Assembly (NCBI GenBank): GCA_013812805.1
Contig: JACCSV010000026.1
Span: 1-25,930, forward strand
Length of the DNA stretch: 25,930 bases
From: Sphingomonas sp.
GTDB lineage: Bacteria; Pseudomonadota; Alphaproteobacteria; Sphingomonadales; Sphingomonadaceae
Reading direction: 5' to 3'
Shown in pieces: positions 10,101 to 16,965 of the stretch. Numbering within the stretch: position 1 is the first letter of the stretch; every line of letters starts with the position of its first letter. The notes beneath the pieces were generated by a model, which did not search any database, had not been told where the DNA came from, and was given only the letters and a program-made list of their open reading frames with translations. The position numbers and the translations under genes are program-made.

Positions 10101-10395
10101 CGGAACCCGGCTGACCTTCGATCAGGTTGCGCTCGGCGAAGGCCGCGTCGCCGGCCTGCTGCGCTCCGTCAATCGGGTACCTTTCAAGCTCAATCTTAGC
10201 ATCAACGGGCCGTTCCGCGCGCTGATCAACATGTCCAAGGGATTCCGCGACCCGACCCAGGTGATCGCGCCTGTGCTGCCCTTCCCGATCGATTCTCCGA
10301 GCCTCAACGTGACCACGCGGCGTATCGAGAAACAGACCGAGCAGACGCAGACGCCGCCTGCGAAAACCGAACAACGCCCCCAAACGACACCGTGA
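7174..10395 (+). CDS. ydbH: YdbH-family AsmA-like intermembrane lipid-transport protein
   Basis: The product is 1073 residues, longer than the roughly 880 of E. coli YdbH. A charged N-terminus (about residues 1-26) precedes one inner-membrane anchor (about 27-48, AVLWVLAALLLILVAALVIV). The rest is a very long periplasmic, beta-rich region with repeated glycine-rich strands, as expected for an AsmA-like lipid-bridge fold. YdbH, TamB and YhdP are the redundant proteins that carry phospholipid from inner to outer membrane in E. coli. Assignment rests strongly on what follows: a YnbE-type lipoprotein and a YdbL-type protein, the same trio as in E. coli. The stop is 13 bases before ynbE, so the three genes form an operon. 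The tail after about residue 1055 is rich in T, Q and P and looks disordered. Confidence 0.85.
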   Translation: MDNSRPQSGEAGASEEAHVRRHRVRRAVLWVLAALLLILVAALVIVWVERRSIASNIMDNELDKRGVRTTYTLDRVGLRTQQISNLVVGDPRNPDVVAKRVLIQMRLKWNGSVDVYRIVARGLRLRGTVRPGGQVSWGELDKLLPPPSGQPFSLPDVAVDIADSSIALRTPWGPLGFAVSGDGNLRGGFKGRFVSSSPQLITGRCIVEAVRGSGAIEIMARKPHIVGPLSASRFACPSSRFSVIQPRLEIDSRFSEAFGEFDARARILSQVLTAGDNGLAAMNGTMTFKGTPEQARGEINLTAQKSRMGTIAAERTRVTGKYRLGASSGTLVMAGHYNATDASLAPSMIAAFTNGLAATKSTPIGEIAGRMSKAISQSASRFNASGGLALVNFPGGGAARVIDATVQTSTGGRASIAGGKGLTYFWPSGVIRVDGTIRTVGGGLPESVLVLRQRRDGGLDGVGNFRPYVVDGSRLALGTLRFNAQPDGATAFSTVARLDGRFPGGVVRALNLPISGRMGSTTGIEVGRECMVVSFDYLRMKQFQLGRTRLPICPTGPAIISQAPGGPLRVAGRINGLALAGTVGGSPVSLNSSNVLLSQTGFNATNAALRLGKSATSPVVVNAANIRGTFAGGGASGTLSGADAVVGTVPVTMSEMDGRWRFTDAGALTVDGGMLVSDRSDPAKFYPLRSNDARFTMVDNRITATAGLRHPDSGTLVTNLSMNHNLSSGAGEATLDVPGIAFGPGLQPDELTPVTEGVVALVNGVLRGQGRINWSGGGKITSTGDFSTANMSLAAPFGPVTGLTTSLHFTDLLGLETAPGQVAAIRSMNPGIQVDNGVIRYQLLRDQLVKVERGEWPFMGGRLILEETVLNFGAPSQKRLTFRVEGFNADTFVDTLGFPGVEITGIFDGVLPMIFDESGGRIVGGRLDSRLPGGRLTYVGATPKLGLPARLALQLLTDLRYRSLIVRLDGDLAGEFGTRLTFDQVALGEGRVAGLLRSVNRVPFKLNLSINGPFRALINMSKGFRDPTQVIAPVLPFPIDSPSLNVTTRRIEKQTEQTQTPPAKTEQRPQTTP

Positions 10396-10408
10396 AGCGA
10401 GAAACGAC

Positions 10409-10633
10409 ATGACCATTCCCAAGGACAAGAAGACCAGGGCCGGCGCGATCGCGGTGGCGCTGCTGTCGGTGCCGCTGTCCAGCTGCATCACCGTCAAGGC
10501 GCCCGACAAGCCGATCGAGATCAACCTCAACGTCGACATCACCCAGGAGGTCTTGGTGCGGCTGCAGCAGGACGTGCAGCAGTTGATCAACCAGAATCCA
10601 GAGGCGTTCCCGCCGGCGCCGGCAAAACCATGA
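10409..10633 (+). CDS. ynbE: YnbE-family outer-membrane lipoprotein
   Basis: This 74-residue protein has a short signal sequence and a lipobox LSSC with the acylated cysteine at residue 26. The mature part is only about 49 residues and includes the family segment PIEINLNVDITQEV. In E. coli, YnbE is the outer-membrane lipoprotein that pairs with the C-terminal end of YdbH to form the intermembrane bridge. The residues after the cysteine (ITVK) do not include an Asp at +2, which fits outer-membrane sorting. The gene lies 13 bases after ydbH and overlaps ydbL by 4 bases (ATGA). Confidence 0.88.
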   Translation: MTIPKDKKTRAGAIAVALLSVPLSSCITVKAPDKPIEINLNVDITQEVLVRLQQDVQQLINQNPEAFPPAPAKP

Positions 10634-11019
10634 GGACGATCATGAAAGCCGGTGTCTTGCTTGGGCTGGCCGCCGCATCCCTCGCGCTTCCGGCGGTTGC
10701 GGCCCAGAATCCCGCGACCATCGATGCCGCCAGGCAAGCCGGGATGATCGGCGAGCGCTACGACGGCTACATGGGGTTCGTTGGAACGCCGTCGGTCGAG
10801 CTGCGAAGACAGGTGGGGGCGGTGAACCTTCGCCGCCGCAACCTCTACATAGGGCTTGCCGCACGCCGCAACGTCAGTGCATCGGTGGTCGGGATTGCCA
10901 CCGCCTGCGAGCTCGTCCCGCGCCTTTCGGCCGGCCAGTTCTACATGCTTAGCGACAGCGTCTGGCGCCGGCGGATCGCCGGCCGGCCGGTGGCGCTGCC
11001 GGCGTACTGCACGAACTGA
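10630..11019 (+). CDS. ydbL: YdbL-family periplasmic protein (DUF1318)
   Basis: The 129-residue product starts with a signal peptide (MRTIMKAGVLLGLAAAS...PAVAA, cleavage near residue 25). The DUF1318 core follows: DAARQAGMIGERYDGYMGFV, then AVNLRRRNLYIGLAARRNVS. In E. coli, YdbL is a periplasmic helper that modulates YdbH-YnbE assembly. Its ATG overlaps the ynbE stop, which suggests translational coupling. The C-terminal part (SDSVWRRRIAGRPVALP) appears to extend beyond the E. coli protein. A short stable hairpin lies 12 bases after the stop. Confidence 0.85.
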   Translation: MRTIMKAGVLLGLAAASLALPAVAAQNPATIDAARQAGMIGERYDGYMGFVGTPSVELRRQVGAVNLRRRNLYIGLAARRNVSASVVGIATACELVPRLSAGQFYMLSDSVWRRRIAGRPVALPAYCTN

Positions 11020-11031
11020 CCATTGCCGGCT

Positions 11032-11055
11032 GGCCGCGGTTGACTAGCCGCGGCC
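11032..11055. terminator. Possible terminator after ydbL
   Basis: GGCCGCGG (11032-11039) and CCGCGGCC (11048-11055) form a perfect 8-bp GC-rich stem with an 8-base loop between ydbL and the atp genes. There is no T-run after it, so it may be a transcription pause or an attenuating structure rather than a full intrinsic terminator. Confidence 0.4.
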
Positions 11056-11144
11056 CACTTCATAAAGGGGCCGCGCCTTGGCGGAATCGTGTTTCGCCAT
11101 GTTCTTCGCCTTACCTGTCCTCGCATTTGGCCGGGGCGACGCAC

Positions 11145-11149
11145 AGGAG
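11145..11149 (+). promoter_or_regulatory. Ribosome binding site that sets the atpI start
   Basis: AGGAG is followed by six bases and then GTG at 11156. The earlier in-frame TTG at 11078 has only a weaker G-rich stretch upstream and would add 26 residues that do not look like AtpI. Confidence 0.65.
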
Positions 11150-11155
11150 AAGATC

Positions 11156-11488
11156 GTGGTCGATCACGATGATGACGAGGTACCGATCCTTCCACCCGAT
11201 GCTCGACTGAAGTCGCTTGATCAGCGATTAGATCAAATACAGCGGGAAGAGGCAGAAAAAGGCCGAAAGGTGCGCGCCGGGCGCGTCCGTCAATTCGGAC
11301 AGCGGATGGCGGCGCAGATGATCGGTGCTCCGGCGGGAGGATTGTTGTTCGGTTGGGGATTGGACACGCTGTTCAAGACAAAGCCGCTATTCATGATCAT
11401 CCTGATGTTTGCCGGCTTCGGCATCGGAATCAGGAACGTGTATCACTGGACTAAGTCGACGCCTCCCAGCGGTGATCGGCCGGAATAA
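11156..11488 (+). CDS. atpI: AtpI-family F0 assembly protein
   Basis: The 110-residue product is first in the F0 operon, the usual position of atpI in alphaproteobacteria. AtpI aids assembly of the c-ring and is not part of the finished enzyme. The N-terminus is acidic and charged (VVDHDDDEVPILPPDARLKSL, shown here in part), followed by a basic helical stretch and two membrane segments: QMIGAPAGGLLFGWGLDTLF and LFMIILMFAGFGIGIRNVY. The second contains the family's G-x-G-x-R-N signature. I start it at GTG 11156 because of the AGGAG site; this gives the normal family length. It ends 15 bases before atpB. Confidence 0.82.
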   Translation: MVDHDDDEVPILPPDARLKSLDQRLDQIQREEAEKGRKVRAGRVRQFGQRMAAQMIGAPAGGLLFGWGLDTLFKTKPLFMIILMFAGFGIGIRNVYHWTKSTPPSGDRPE

Positions 11489-11503
11489 AGGTAGGGAATT
11501 TCA

Positions 11504-12280
11504 GTGGCGGGCGAGACGAAATTCGATCCGATGCACCAGTTCGAGGTGCATCCGATTGTCCCACTCCATATCGGCAATTACGACATCAGCCTGACGAACA
11601 GCTCGCTGTGGATGCTGATTGCGTTGGGCGTCGTCGCCTCCTTCATCGCTCTCGGCATGAAACGCGAGCTGGTTCCTGGCCGCTGGCAGATGGCAGTCGA
11701 AGAAATCACCGGCATGACTGAGAGGATGGCCGGCTTGACGATTGGCCCTGAAGGCAAGAAGTTCGAGCCTCTCCTGTTTTCGTTGTTCACTTTCATCCTA
11801 GTCGCCAACTTCCTCGGAATTCTGCCGTTTGCAGTGATACCGGGCTTGCACCCGTTCGCCACGACCAGCCATTTCTCGATCACTGGCGTACTTGCGGTTA
11901 TCAGCTTTTCGATCGTCCTTGTCGTCGGCTTCGCTAGGCACGGTCTGCACTTCTTCACGCTATTCCTCCCGCCCGGCGTGCCTTGGTACATGCAGGTTTT
12001 CCTGTTCCCGATCGAGTTGATCAGCTTTATCGTTCGCCCGTTCAGCCTTGGCCTACGTCTGTTCGTGGCGATCTTCGCCGGTCACGTGCTGATGGAAGTC
12101 TTTGGAAACTTCATCGTCAACGGCTTCAACGGTGGGGCCATAGGCATGGGCGTTGGCGCGCTCAGTTTCGCATTCGTCGTGTTCATCTCCGTTCTCGAAA
12201 TCTTGGTGGCCCTCATCCAGGCCTACGTTTTCACCCTTCTCACCGCAGTCTACTTAAACGACGCGGTCAACCTTCACTAA
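11504..12280 (+). CDS. atpB: ATP synthase F0 subunit a
   Basis: Subunit a (258 residues) forms the proton half-channels beside the rotating c-ring in the inner membrane. The essential arginine is R185 in RPFSLGLRLF, equivalent to aR210 of E. coli. The other family marks are PLLFSLFTFILVANFLG in the middle and the final helix ILVALIQAYVFTLLTAVYL. The N-terminus (DPMHQFEVHPIVP) matches the alphaproteobacterial type. The GTG start at 11504 lies downstream of a purine-rich GGTAGGG sequence. It is in an operon with atpI and atpE; the gap to atpE is 22 bases. Confidence 0.97.
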   Translation: MAGETKFDPMHQFEVHPIVPLHIGNYDISLTNSSLWMLIALGVVASFIALGMKRELVPGRWQMAVEEITGMTERMAGLTIGPEGKKFEPLLFSLFTFILVANFLGILPFAVIPGLHPFATTSHFSITGVLAVISFSIVLVVGFARHGLHFFTLFLPPGVPWYMQVFLFPIELISFIVRPFSLGLRLFVAIFAGHVLMEVFGNFIVNGFNGGAIGMGVGALSFAFVVFISVLEILVALIQAYVFTLLTAVYLNDAVNLH

Positions 12281-12288
12281 TTTCAATC

Positions 12289-12295
12289 AAAGGAG
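12289..12295 (+). promoter_or_regulatory. Strong ribosome binding site for atpE
   Basis: AAAGGAG ends seven bases before the atpE ATG and is the best Shine-Dalgarno site in the atp operon. This suits the many c subunits needed per enzyme. Confidence 0.7.
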
Positions 12296-12302
12296 TTTCA
12301 TC

Positions 12303-12539
12303 ATGGATCTTGCAGCAGCTCAGGTTATCGGTGCCGGCCTTGCGGCGATTGGCGTCGGTGCCGCCGCTATCGGCGTTGGCAATGTCTGGGGTCCTTTCCT
12401 CGAGAGCGCGGTTCGGAATCCCGCTGCTTCGGACGGGCAGTTCACCCGCGTTCTAATCGGCTTCGCTCTCGCCGAGCTGCTCGGCCTGATCGCCTTCGTC
12501 GTGGCGATGATCATTCTCTACGCACCGCCGTCGGCCTAA
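12303..12539 (+). CDS. atpE: ATP synthase F0 subunit c
   Basis: The 78-residue hairpin protein has two membrane helices joined by the polar loop ESAVRNPAA. The proton-carrying carboxylate is E58 in FALAELLGLIAFVVA. The first helix is rich in glycine and alanine (GAGLAAIGVGAAAIGVG), as needed for tight packing in the c-ring. The residues around E58 do not show an obvious sodium-binding set, so proton coupling is most likely. The strong AAAGGAG site points to high expression relative to its neighbours. Confidence 0.97.
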   Translation: MDLAAAQVIGAGLAAIGVGAAAIGVGNVWGPFLESAVRNPAASDGQFTRVLIGFALAELLGLIAFVVAMIILYAPPSA

Positions 12540-12568
12540 TTAACAGTCTCGCTTAGGGGAAAAGAACC

Positions 12569-13060
12569 ATGCCCCAGATCAACCAAATCTCCGAGATATT
12601 CATCTCGCAGCTGTTCTGGCTGCTGCTGGTGTTCGGCATGATTTACTTCGTCATCGGGCGGGGCATGGTGCCGAAAATCCGCGGCGTGGTCGAGCAGCGC
12701 GATGCCAAGATAACCAGCGACCTCGACGAGGCGCAGCGCGCCCGCGACGAAGCAGAGAAGACGGAAAGCGCGTATCGCGAGCGCATGAACGCAAGTCGTG
12801 CTGAGGCGATGAAGCTCGCTCAGGCCGCCAAGCAGGCTGCCGCTCGCGACGCGGAAGAGCGGACGAGGGCGGTCGACAGCCAAGTCGGCGGCAGGATCGC
12901 CGAGGCCGAGGCCCGCATTCGCGCATCGGTGGAGACGGCGATGCGCGATCTGGACTCTGTCGCTGCCGAAGCCGCCGGCGAGCTCGTCGCCAAGCTCACC
13001 GGGCAGGGCGTACCCGCCGACGAAGCGCGGCAGGCAGTGAAGGCGGTGCTCCATGGCTGA
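12569..13060 (+). CDS. atpF2: ATP synthase F0 subunit b' (second b-type subunit)
   Basis: This 163-residue protein has one N-terminal membrane helix (FISQLFWLLLVFGMIYFVIG) and a long charged coiled coil to the end. With subunit b it forms the peripheral stalk that holds F1 against rotation. Order settles which b-type this is: in alphaproteobacteria the gene after atpE is the b' form, with the ISQLFWL opening seen here, followed by b. The gene carries AGGGGA upstream of its ATG, and its last eight bases overlap atpF, indicating coupled translation of the two stalk subunits. Confidence 0.92.
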   Translation: MPQINQISEIFISQLFWLLLVFGMIYFVIGRGMVPKIRGVVEQRDAKITSDLDEAQRARDEAEKTESAYRERMNASRAEAMKLAQAAKQAAARDAEERTRAVDSQVGGRIAEAEARIRASVETAMRDLDSVAAEAAGELVAKLTGQGVPADEARQAVKAVLHG

Positions 13061-13625
13061 AGCTCATCCCACAGCGGCGACCGAGACCCACTCGACTACC
13101 GAGACTCCTGCCCCAGCTGGCGATATTCACGCGCCGCCGAGCTTCTACGGCGTTACGGCACCGATGTTCATCGCCTTGGCAATGCTGGTGGTGATTGGGG
13201 TGATGATCTGGAAAAAGGTGCCGGCCGCGATCGCCAGGGCGCTCGACCACAAGATCGCCGGGATCCGCGAGCAGCTGGCCGAGGCCGAAGCGCTGCGCAA
13301 GGAAGCCGAGGCACTGAAGGGCGAATATGAGGCGAAAGCCGCGGCCGCCGCGGCGGATGCTGCGGCAATGGTCGAGCGGGCCAGGCACGAATCCGATGCG
13401 CTGCTCGCCAAGGCCCGGCAGGATGCCGAAGCGCTGGTCGAGCGCCGCACCCGCATGGCCGAGGAACGGATCGCCGCGGAAGAGCGCGCCGCGGTTCAGC
13501 AACTGCGCGCCGCCGCGGCCGACGCCGCAACCCGCGCCGCCGCCCGGCTGATCGCCGAGCGCGTCGACGCTGGCGCGGACTCAGCGATGGTCGACGCGGC
13601 GATCAGCGAGATCGGCCGCCGGTAG
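13053..13625 (+). CDS. atpF: ATP synthase F0 subunit b
   Basis: The 190-residue subunit b has an unusual soluble N-terminal extension of about 36 residues, rich in T, A and P (HPTAATETHSTTETPAPAG), before its membrane helix (APMFIALAMLVVIGVMIW). The rest is alanine/glutamate-rich coiled coil, the peripheral stalk. It overlaps atpF2 by 8 bases and ends the F0 operon. The F1 genes (atpHAGDC) are not nearby, in keeping with the split F0/F1 operons of alphaproteobacteria. The next gene is convergent, 14 bases away, with the palindrome GGCCGCGGCC at 13631-13640 between them. Confidence 0.93.
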   Translation: MAEAHPTAATETHSTTETPAPAGDIHAPPSFYGVTAPMFIALAMLVVIGVMIWKKVPAAIARALDHKIAGIREQLAEAEALRKEAEALKGEYEAKAAAAAADAAAMVERARHESDALLAKARQDAEALVERRTRMAEERIAAEERAAVQQLRAAAADAATRAAARLIAERVDAGADSAMVDAAISEIGRR

Positions 13626-13639
13626 GGGAGGGCCGCGGC

Positions 13640-14071
13640 CTAGCCCTGGCTGTGCTGGTCACCCTCGGCGCTGACGCCTTCGAGCGCGTGATGAGCGCTT
13701 TCGTCGTTGGTTTCGCGGCTGAGGTCGCCAAGGCTGACGATCCCGCACAGCTGCTCATTCTCGTCGAGCACCGGAAGCCGGCGCACCTGTGCCTCGCTCA
13801 TCCGCATTGCCACTTCCTCGACGTCGTCGTCGATCCGGGCGCAAACCACATTGTCGGTCATCAGCTCGCGGACCTGGGTCTCCGGCCCGTAACCGCGGGC
13901 GACTCCGCGAACCGCGATGTCGCGGTCGGTGATCATCCCGATCAGTTTGCCGCCGTCGCTGACCGGCATCGAGCCCGCATCCTCGCGAAGCATGAATGCG
14001 GCGGCTTCCTGCGCCGTCTGGTCGGGGGTGACGGTCTGAACATCACGGGTCATCACGTCTCTGATCTTCAT
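13640..14071 (-). CDS. Two-CBS-domain protein
   Basis: The 143-residue cytosolic protein consists almost wholly of two CBS domains. The first spans about residues 8-60 (VMTRDVQTVTPDQTAQEAA, MITDRDIAVRGVARG). The second spans about 71-125 (MTDNVVCARIDDDVEEVA, GIVSLGDLS). Such pairs form a Bateman module that binds adenine nucleotides and acts as an energy or stress sensor; no effector domain is attached, so the partner is unknown. Small stand-alone CBS proteins of this type are often stress-induced in alphaproteobacteria. A weak EcfG-like site lies upstream (14106-14130). The gene is convergent with atpF. Confidence 0.9.
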   Translation of the reverse strand: MKIRDVMTRDVQTVTPDQTAQEAAAFMLREDAGSMPVSDGGKLIGMITDRDIAVRGVARGYGPETQVRELMTDNVVCARIDDDVEEVAMRMSEAQVRRLPVLDENEQLCGIVSLGDLSRETNDESAHHALEGVSAEGDQHSQG

Positions 14072-14105
14072 CGCTCGCGCTCCTGCTTGGCTTGAATGCG
14101 GTCAG

Positions 14106-14130
14106 AACGAACGGCGGCGGTCGGTGTTGC
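14106..14130 (-). promoter_or_regulatory. Weak EcfG-like promoter candidate for the CBS gene
   Basis: Read on the minus strand this is GCAAC-N16-CGTT, one mismatch (in the -35 element) from the GGAAC-N16-CGTT consensus, 35 bases upstream of the CBS gene start. The mismatch falls in the best-conserved part, so I hold it lightly. Confidence 0.22.
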
Positions 14131-14135
14131 CAGCC

Positions 14136-16154
14136 TCAGGGCACGTTCTCGGTCAGGAGGTCGTAGGTGGCGACCATTTCGTCATTCTGGTTGAACACCT
14201 CCACCGCCCAGCGGACTTGCCCGGTGTCTTGCGACTTGATCGATTTGGCGCGCACGGAAAGCTCCACCCGCATCGAATCGCCCGGGTAGAGGGGGGTCAG
14301 GAAGCGCAAATTCTCGAGGCCGGTGTTGGCAAGCACGGGACCGGGATCGGGATCGACGAACAGCCCCGCGGCGAACGACAGGACCAGATAACCGTGGGCG
14401 ACCCGGCCTTCGAAGATCGGCGAGGCCTTGGCCGCTTCCTCGTCCATGTGGGCGTAGAATCTGTCGCCGGTGAAATGGGCGAAATGCTCGATATCCTCGA
14501 TGCTTACGCTGCGGCTTTCAGTCTTCCACGTGTCGCCGATGTGGAGCTCGCTCATCGTCCGGCGGAACGGATGGACGTCGATGACGTGCTTGGGCGCGCC
14601 CGGGATATATTGGCTGGAGATTGCCGCGATCATCGTCGGCGACGACTGGATCGCGGTGCGCTGCATGTAATGCTTGACGCCGCGCACGCCGCCCATCTCC
14701 TCGCCGCCGCCGGCGCGGCCGGGGCCCCCGTGGACGAGGACCGGAAGCGGCGAGCCGTGGCCCGTCGACTCCTTATGATTGTCGCGGTCGACGATCAGCA
14801 TCCGCCCGTGAAACGAACCGGCACCGAGCACGAAATCGCGCGCCGCATCGGTCGAATGCGTGAACATCGACAGCACCAGGCTGCCGCGGCCGCGGTTGGC
14901 GAGCGCGATCGCGTCTTCGATGTCCTTGTAGGGCATGATCGTCGACACCGGCCCGAACGGCTCGACGTCGTGCGGCGCGGCGCACGCCCAGGGGTCGTCG
15001 GCGCGGAGAAGCACCGGGGACAAGAAGGCGCCGCCTTTGACCGGCTCCGCGGCAGGATCTCCGGCAACAATGCGCGCGCCCGCGGCTTCCAGAACCGCGA
15101 TCTTCTCCCGCACGTCGTCACGCTGCGCCGTGCTGACCAAGGCGCCCATGCGGGTGTCCGCGTCGCGCGGATCGCCGATCTTGGTTTTGGCAAGCCGCTC
15201 GCGCAGCGCTCCCTCGAGCGCATCCATATGCTCGGCAGGAGCGAGCGCGCGGCGGATGGCGGTGCATTTCTGCCCCGCCTTGACCGTCATCTCGATGGCG
15301 ATTTCGCGCACGAACAGGTCGAATTCGGGCGTTTCTGGTGCCGCATCGGGGCCGAGCACCGAGGCGTTGAGGCTGTCCTGCTCGGCGACGAATTTGACGC
15401 TCTCGCGAAGCACATTGGGGTGCGAGCGCAGCTTGAGCGCGGTGTTCGCCGAGCCGGTGAAGCCGACCACGTCCTGGCTGGTCAAATACTCGAACAGATC
15501 GCCGATGCCGCCGACGATCAGCTGGATCGCGCCTGGTGGTACGAGGCCGCTTTCGATCATCACCCGGAACGCGGCTTCGGCGACGTAGGCGGTCGCAGAG
15601 GCCGGCTTGACGATCGCCGGCATGCCCGCAAGCAGCGCCGGGGCGAGCTTTTCGAGCATTCCCCACACCGGGAAGTTGAAGGCGTTGATGTGCAGTGCGA
15701 CGCCTTGGAGCGAGGTGTAGATGTGCTGGCCGACAAATGTGCCGCTCTTCGATAAAGGCTCGAGCGCTCCGTCGAGCAGCACATGCGCGTCCGGAAGCTC
15801 GCGGCGGCCCTTGGAGGAGAAAGAGAAGAGGGTGCCGGCGCCGCCTTCGATATCGATCCAGCCGTCCTTGCGGGTCGCGCCGGTTTGATAGTTCAGCTCG
15901 TACAGCTCTTCCTTGCGGGCCATGATCGCCAGGCCGAGCGCCTTGAGCAACCGCGCCCGTTCGTGGAAAGTCATCTTGCGCAGCGCCGGCCCGCCGACCT
16001 CACGCCCGTGGCGGAGCATCGCGGCGAAATCGATGCCGCCGGATCCTGTGACGGCGACGGGCGCTCCGTCGATGGCGCTGGCGATTTCGGAGAGTTCACT
16101 GTCGCCGGGGAGCCAGTGGTCCTGCGCGTAATTGAGAAGCTGCGGCGTTTTCAT
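14136..16154 (-). CDS. paaZ: PaaZ: oxepin-CoA hydrolase / semialdehyde dehydrogenase
   Basis: This bifunctional enzyme (672 residues) opens the oxepin-CoA ring and oxidises the resulting aldehyde to 3-oxo-5,6-dehydrosuberyl-CoA. The aldehyde dehydrogenase domain covers about residues 1-520, with the general base E258 (VAEQDSLN) and nucleophile C297 (GQKCTAI), close to E256 and C295 of E. coli PaaZ. The C-terminal MaoC-type hydratase domain (about 530-672) has the D564/H569 pair in DRFYAH. Both active sites look intact, so it is not the dehydrogenase-dead PaaZ2 variant linked to tropone-type products. The gene follows paaG by 6 bases and must be cotranscribed with it. There is no clear Shine-Dalgarno site, which suggests coupling to paaG. 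Confidence 0.95.
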   Translation of the reverse strand: MKTPQLLNYAQDHWLPGDSELSEIASAIDGAPVAVTGSGGIDFAAMLRHGREVGGPALRKMTFHERARLLKALGLAIMARKEELYELNYQTGATRKDGWIDIEGGAGTLFSFSSKGRRELPDAHVLLDGALEPLSKSGTFVGQHIYTSLQGVALHINAFNFPVWGMLEKLAPALLAGMPAIVKPASATAYVAEAAFRVMIESGLVPPGAIQLIVGGIGDLFEYLTSQDVVGFTGSANTALKLRSHPNVLRESVKFVAEQDSLNASVLGPDAAPETPEFDLFVREIAIEMTVKAGQKCTAIRRALAPAEHMDALEGALRERLAKTKIGDPRDADTRMGALVSTAQRDDVREKIAVLEAAGARIVAGDPAAEPVKGGAFLSPVLLRADDPWACAAPHDVEPFGPVSTIMPYKDIEDAIALANRGRGSLVLSMFTHSTDAARDFVLGAGSFHGRMLIVDRDNHKESTGHGSPLPVLVHGGPGRAGGGEEMGGVRGVKHYMQRTAIQSSPTMIAAISSQYIPGAPKHVIDVHPFRRTMSELHIGDTWKTESRSVSIEDIEHFAHFTGDRFYAHMDEEAAKASPIFEGRVAHGYLVLSFAAGLFVDPDPGPVLANTGLENLRFLTPLYPGDSMRVELSVRAKSIKSQDTGQVRWAVEVFNQNDEMVATYDLLTENVP

Positions 16155-16160
16155 ATCTAT

Positions 16161-16940
16161 CTATAGTCCGGTGAACGTAGGTGCGCGTTTCTCCAGGAAC
16201 GCCGCTACGCCTTCGCGATAATCTTGCGTGAAGCCAAGGCGACGCATTTCGTCGCGCTGGAGGTCAAGCTCCTGGTCGAGGGTGCGGCTCCAGGTCGAGC
16301 GTAAGATCGACTTAATCGCGGCGAGGCCGAGGGGCGGCAGCGACGCGAGCTTGGCGGCTAAAGCATCAACTTCCGCGTCGAGATGCTCATCGTCGACGCA
16401 TTTCCAAATCAGGCCCCACTCAGCGGCTTTTTCCGCCGGCAGCGGCTCGCCGGTGAGCGCCAGCCCGAGCGCGCGCGCCTGGCCGACGAGGCGCGGCAAG
16501 GCCCAGCTTCCGCCGCTGTCGGGGATTAGCCCGATAGCCGAGAAGCTCTGGATGAACTTCGCTGATCGCGCCGCGACGACCAGGTCGCAGGCAAGTGCGA
16601 TATTGGCCCCGGCGCCGGCGGCGACGCCGTTGACTCGGGCGATGATCGGCTGCGGCAGCGCGGTCAGCGTGCGGATGAGCGGGTTCCAGCAGGCCTCGAC
16701 CATCTCGCCAAGGTCCACCGCCTCGCCGGGAGGGACGGCGCGGTCGTTGAGGTCCTGGCCGGCGCAAAAACCACGGCCGGCGCCGGTGAGGATGACGACG
16801 CGGGCGTCGCCGAGGCTCGCAAGCGCATCGCGCAGCTCCGCGTGCATCGCGGCGGTGAAGCTGTTGAGCCGATCGGGGCGGTTGAGGGTGATGCGCGCGA
16901 CGGCGCCCTCGGCCTTGAAGTCGATGGTCTCGTAAGCCAT
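16161..16940 (-). CDS. paaG: PaaG: ring 1,2-epoxyphenylacetyl-CoA isomerase
   Basis: The 259-residue crotonase-fold enzyme converts the epoxide made by PaaABCE to oxepin-CoA. Visible family marks are the oxyanion-hole segments GRGFCAGQDLND and GVAAGAGANIALACD, and SAIGLIPDSGGSWALPRLVG with the catalytic aspartate of the PaaG group. I start it at the ATG at 16940 (MAYETIDFKAEG). A longer frame upstream to 17048 would run into paaI and adds residues without family likeness. E. coli PaaG has 262 residues, in agreement. It is transcribed away from paaI; their start codons are only 25 bases apart. Confidence 0.9.
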   Translation of the reverse strand: MAYETIDFKAEGAVARITLNRPDRLNSFTAAMHAELRDALASLGDARVVILTGAGRGFCAGQDLNDRAVPPGEAVDLGEMVEACWNPLIRTLTALPQPIIARVNGVAAGAGANIALACDLVVAARSAKFIQSFSAIGLIPDSGGSWALPRLVGQARALGLALTGEPLPAEKAAEWGLIWKCVDDEHLDAEVDALAAKLASLPPLGLAAIKSILRSTWSRTLDQELDLQRDEMRRLGFTQDYREGVAAFLEKRAPTFTGL

Positions 16941-16954
16941 GCCCCGGCCTAGCC

Positions 16955-16960
16955 AAGGAG
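16955..16960 (+). promoter_or_regulatory. Ribosome binding site that sets the paaI start
   Basis: AAGGAG ends five bases before GTG at 16966. The alternative ATG at 16939 overlaps the paaG start codon on the other strand and lacks such a site. Confidence 0.6.
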
Positions 16961-16965
16961 TGGGC

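Noticed and set aside
11078..11155. Upstream TTG start and signal-like N-terminus for atpI
   Set aside because: The GTG at 11156 has an AGGAG site at the right distance and yields the family length; the extra 26 residues do not resemble AtpI.
14124..15755. Long plus-strand open frame (543 codons) opposite paaZ
   Set aside because: Composition is rich in R, H, D and G as expected of a shadow frame; PaaZ on the other strand has both active sites intact.
14136..16154. PaaZ2-like enzyme diverting the pathway to tropone or tropodithietic acid products
   Set aside because: The dehydrogenase residues E258 and C297 are present, so normal ring-cleavage and oxidation are expected, and no tropone biosynthesis genes are nearby.
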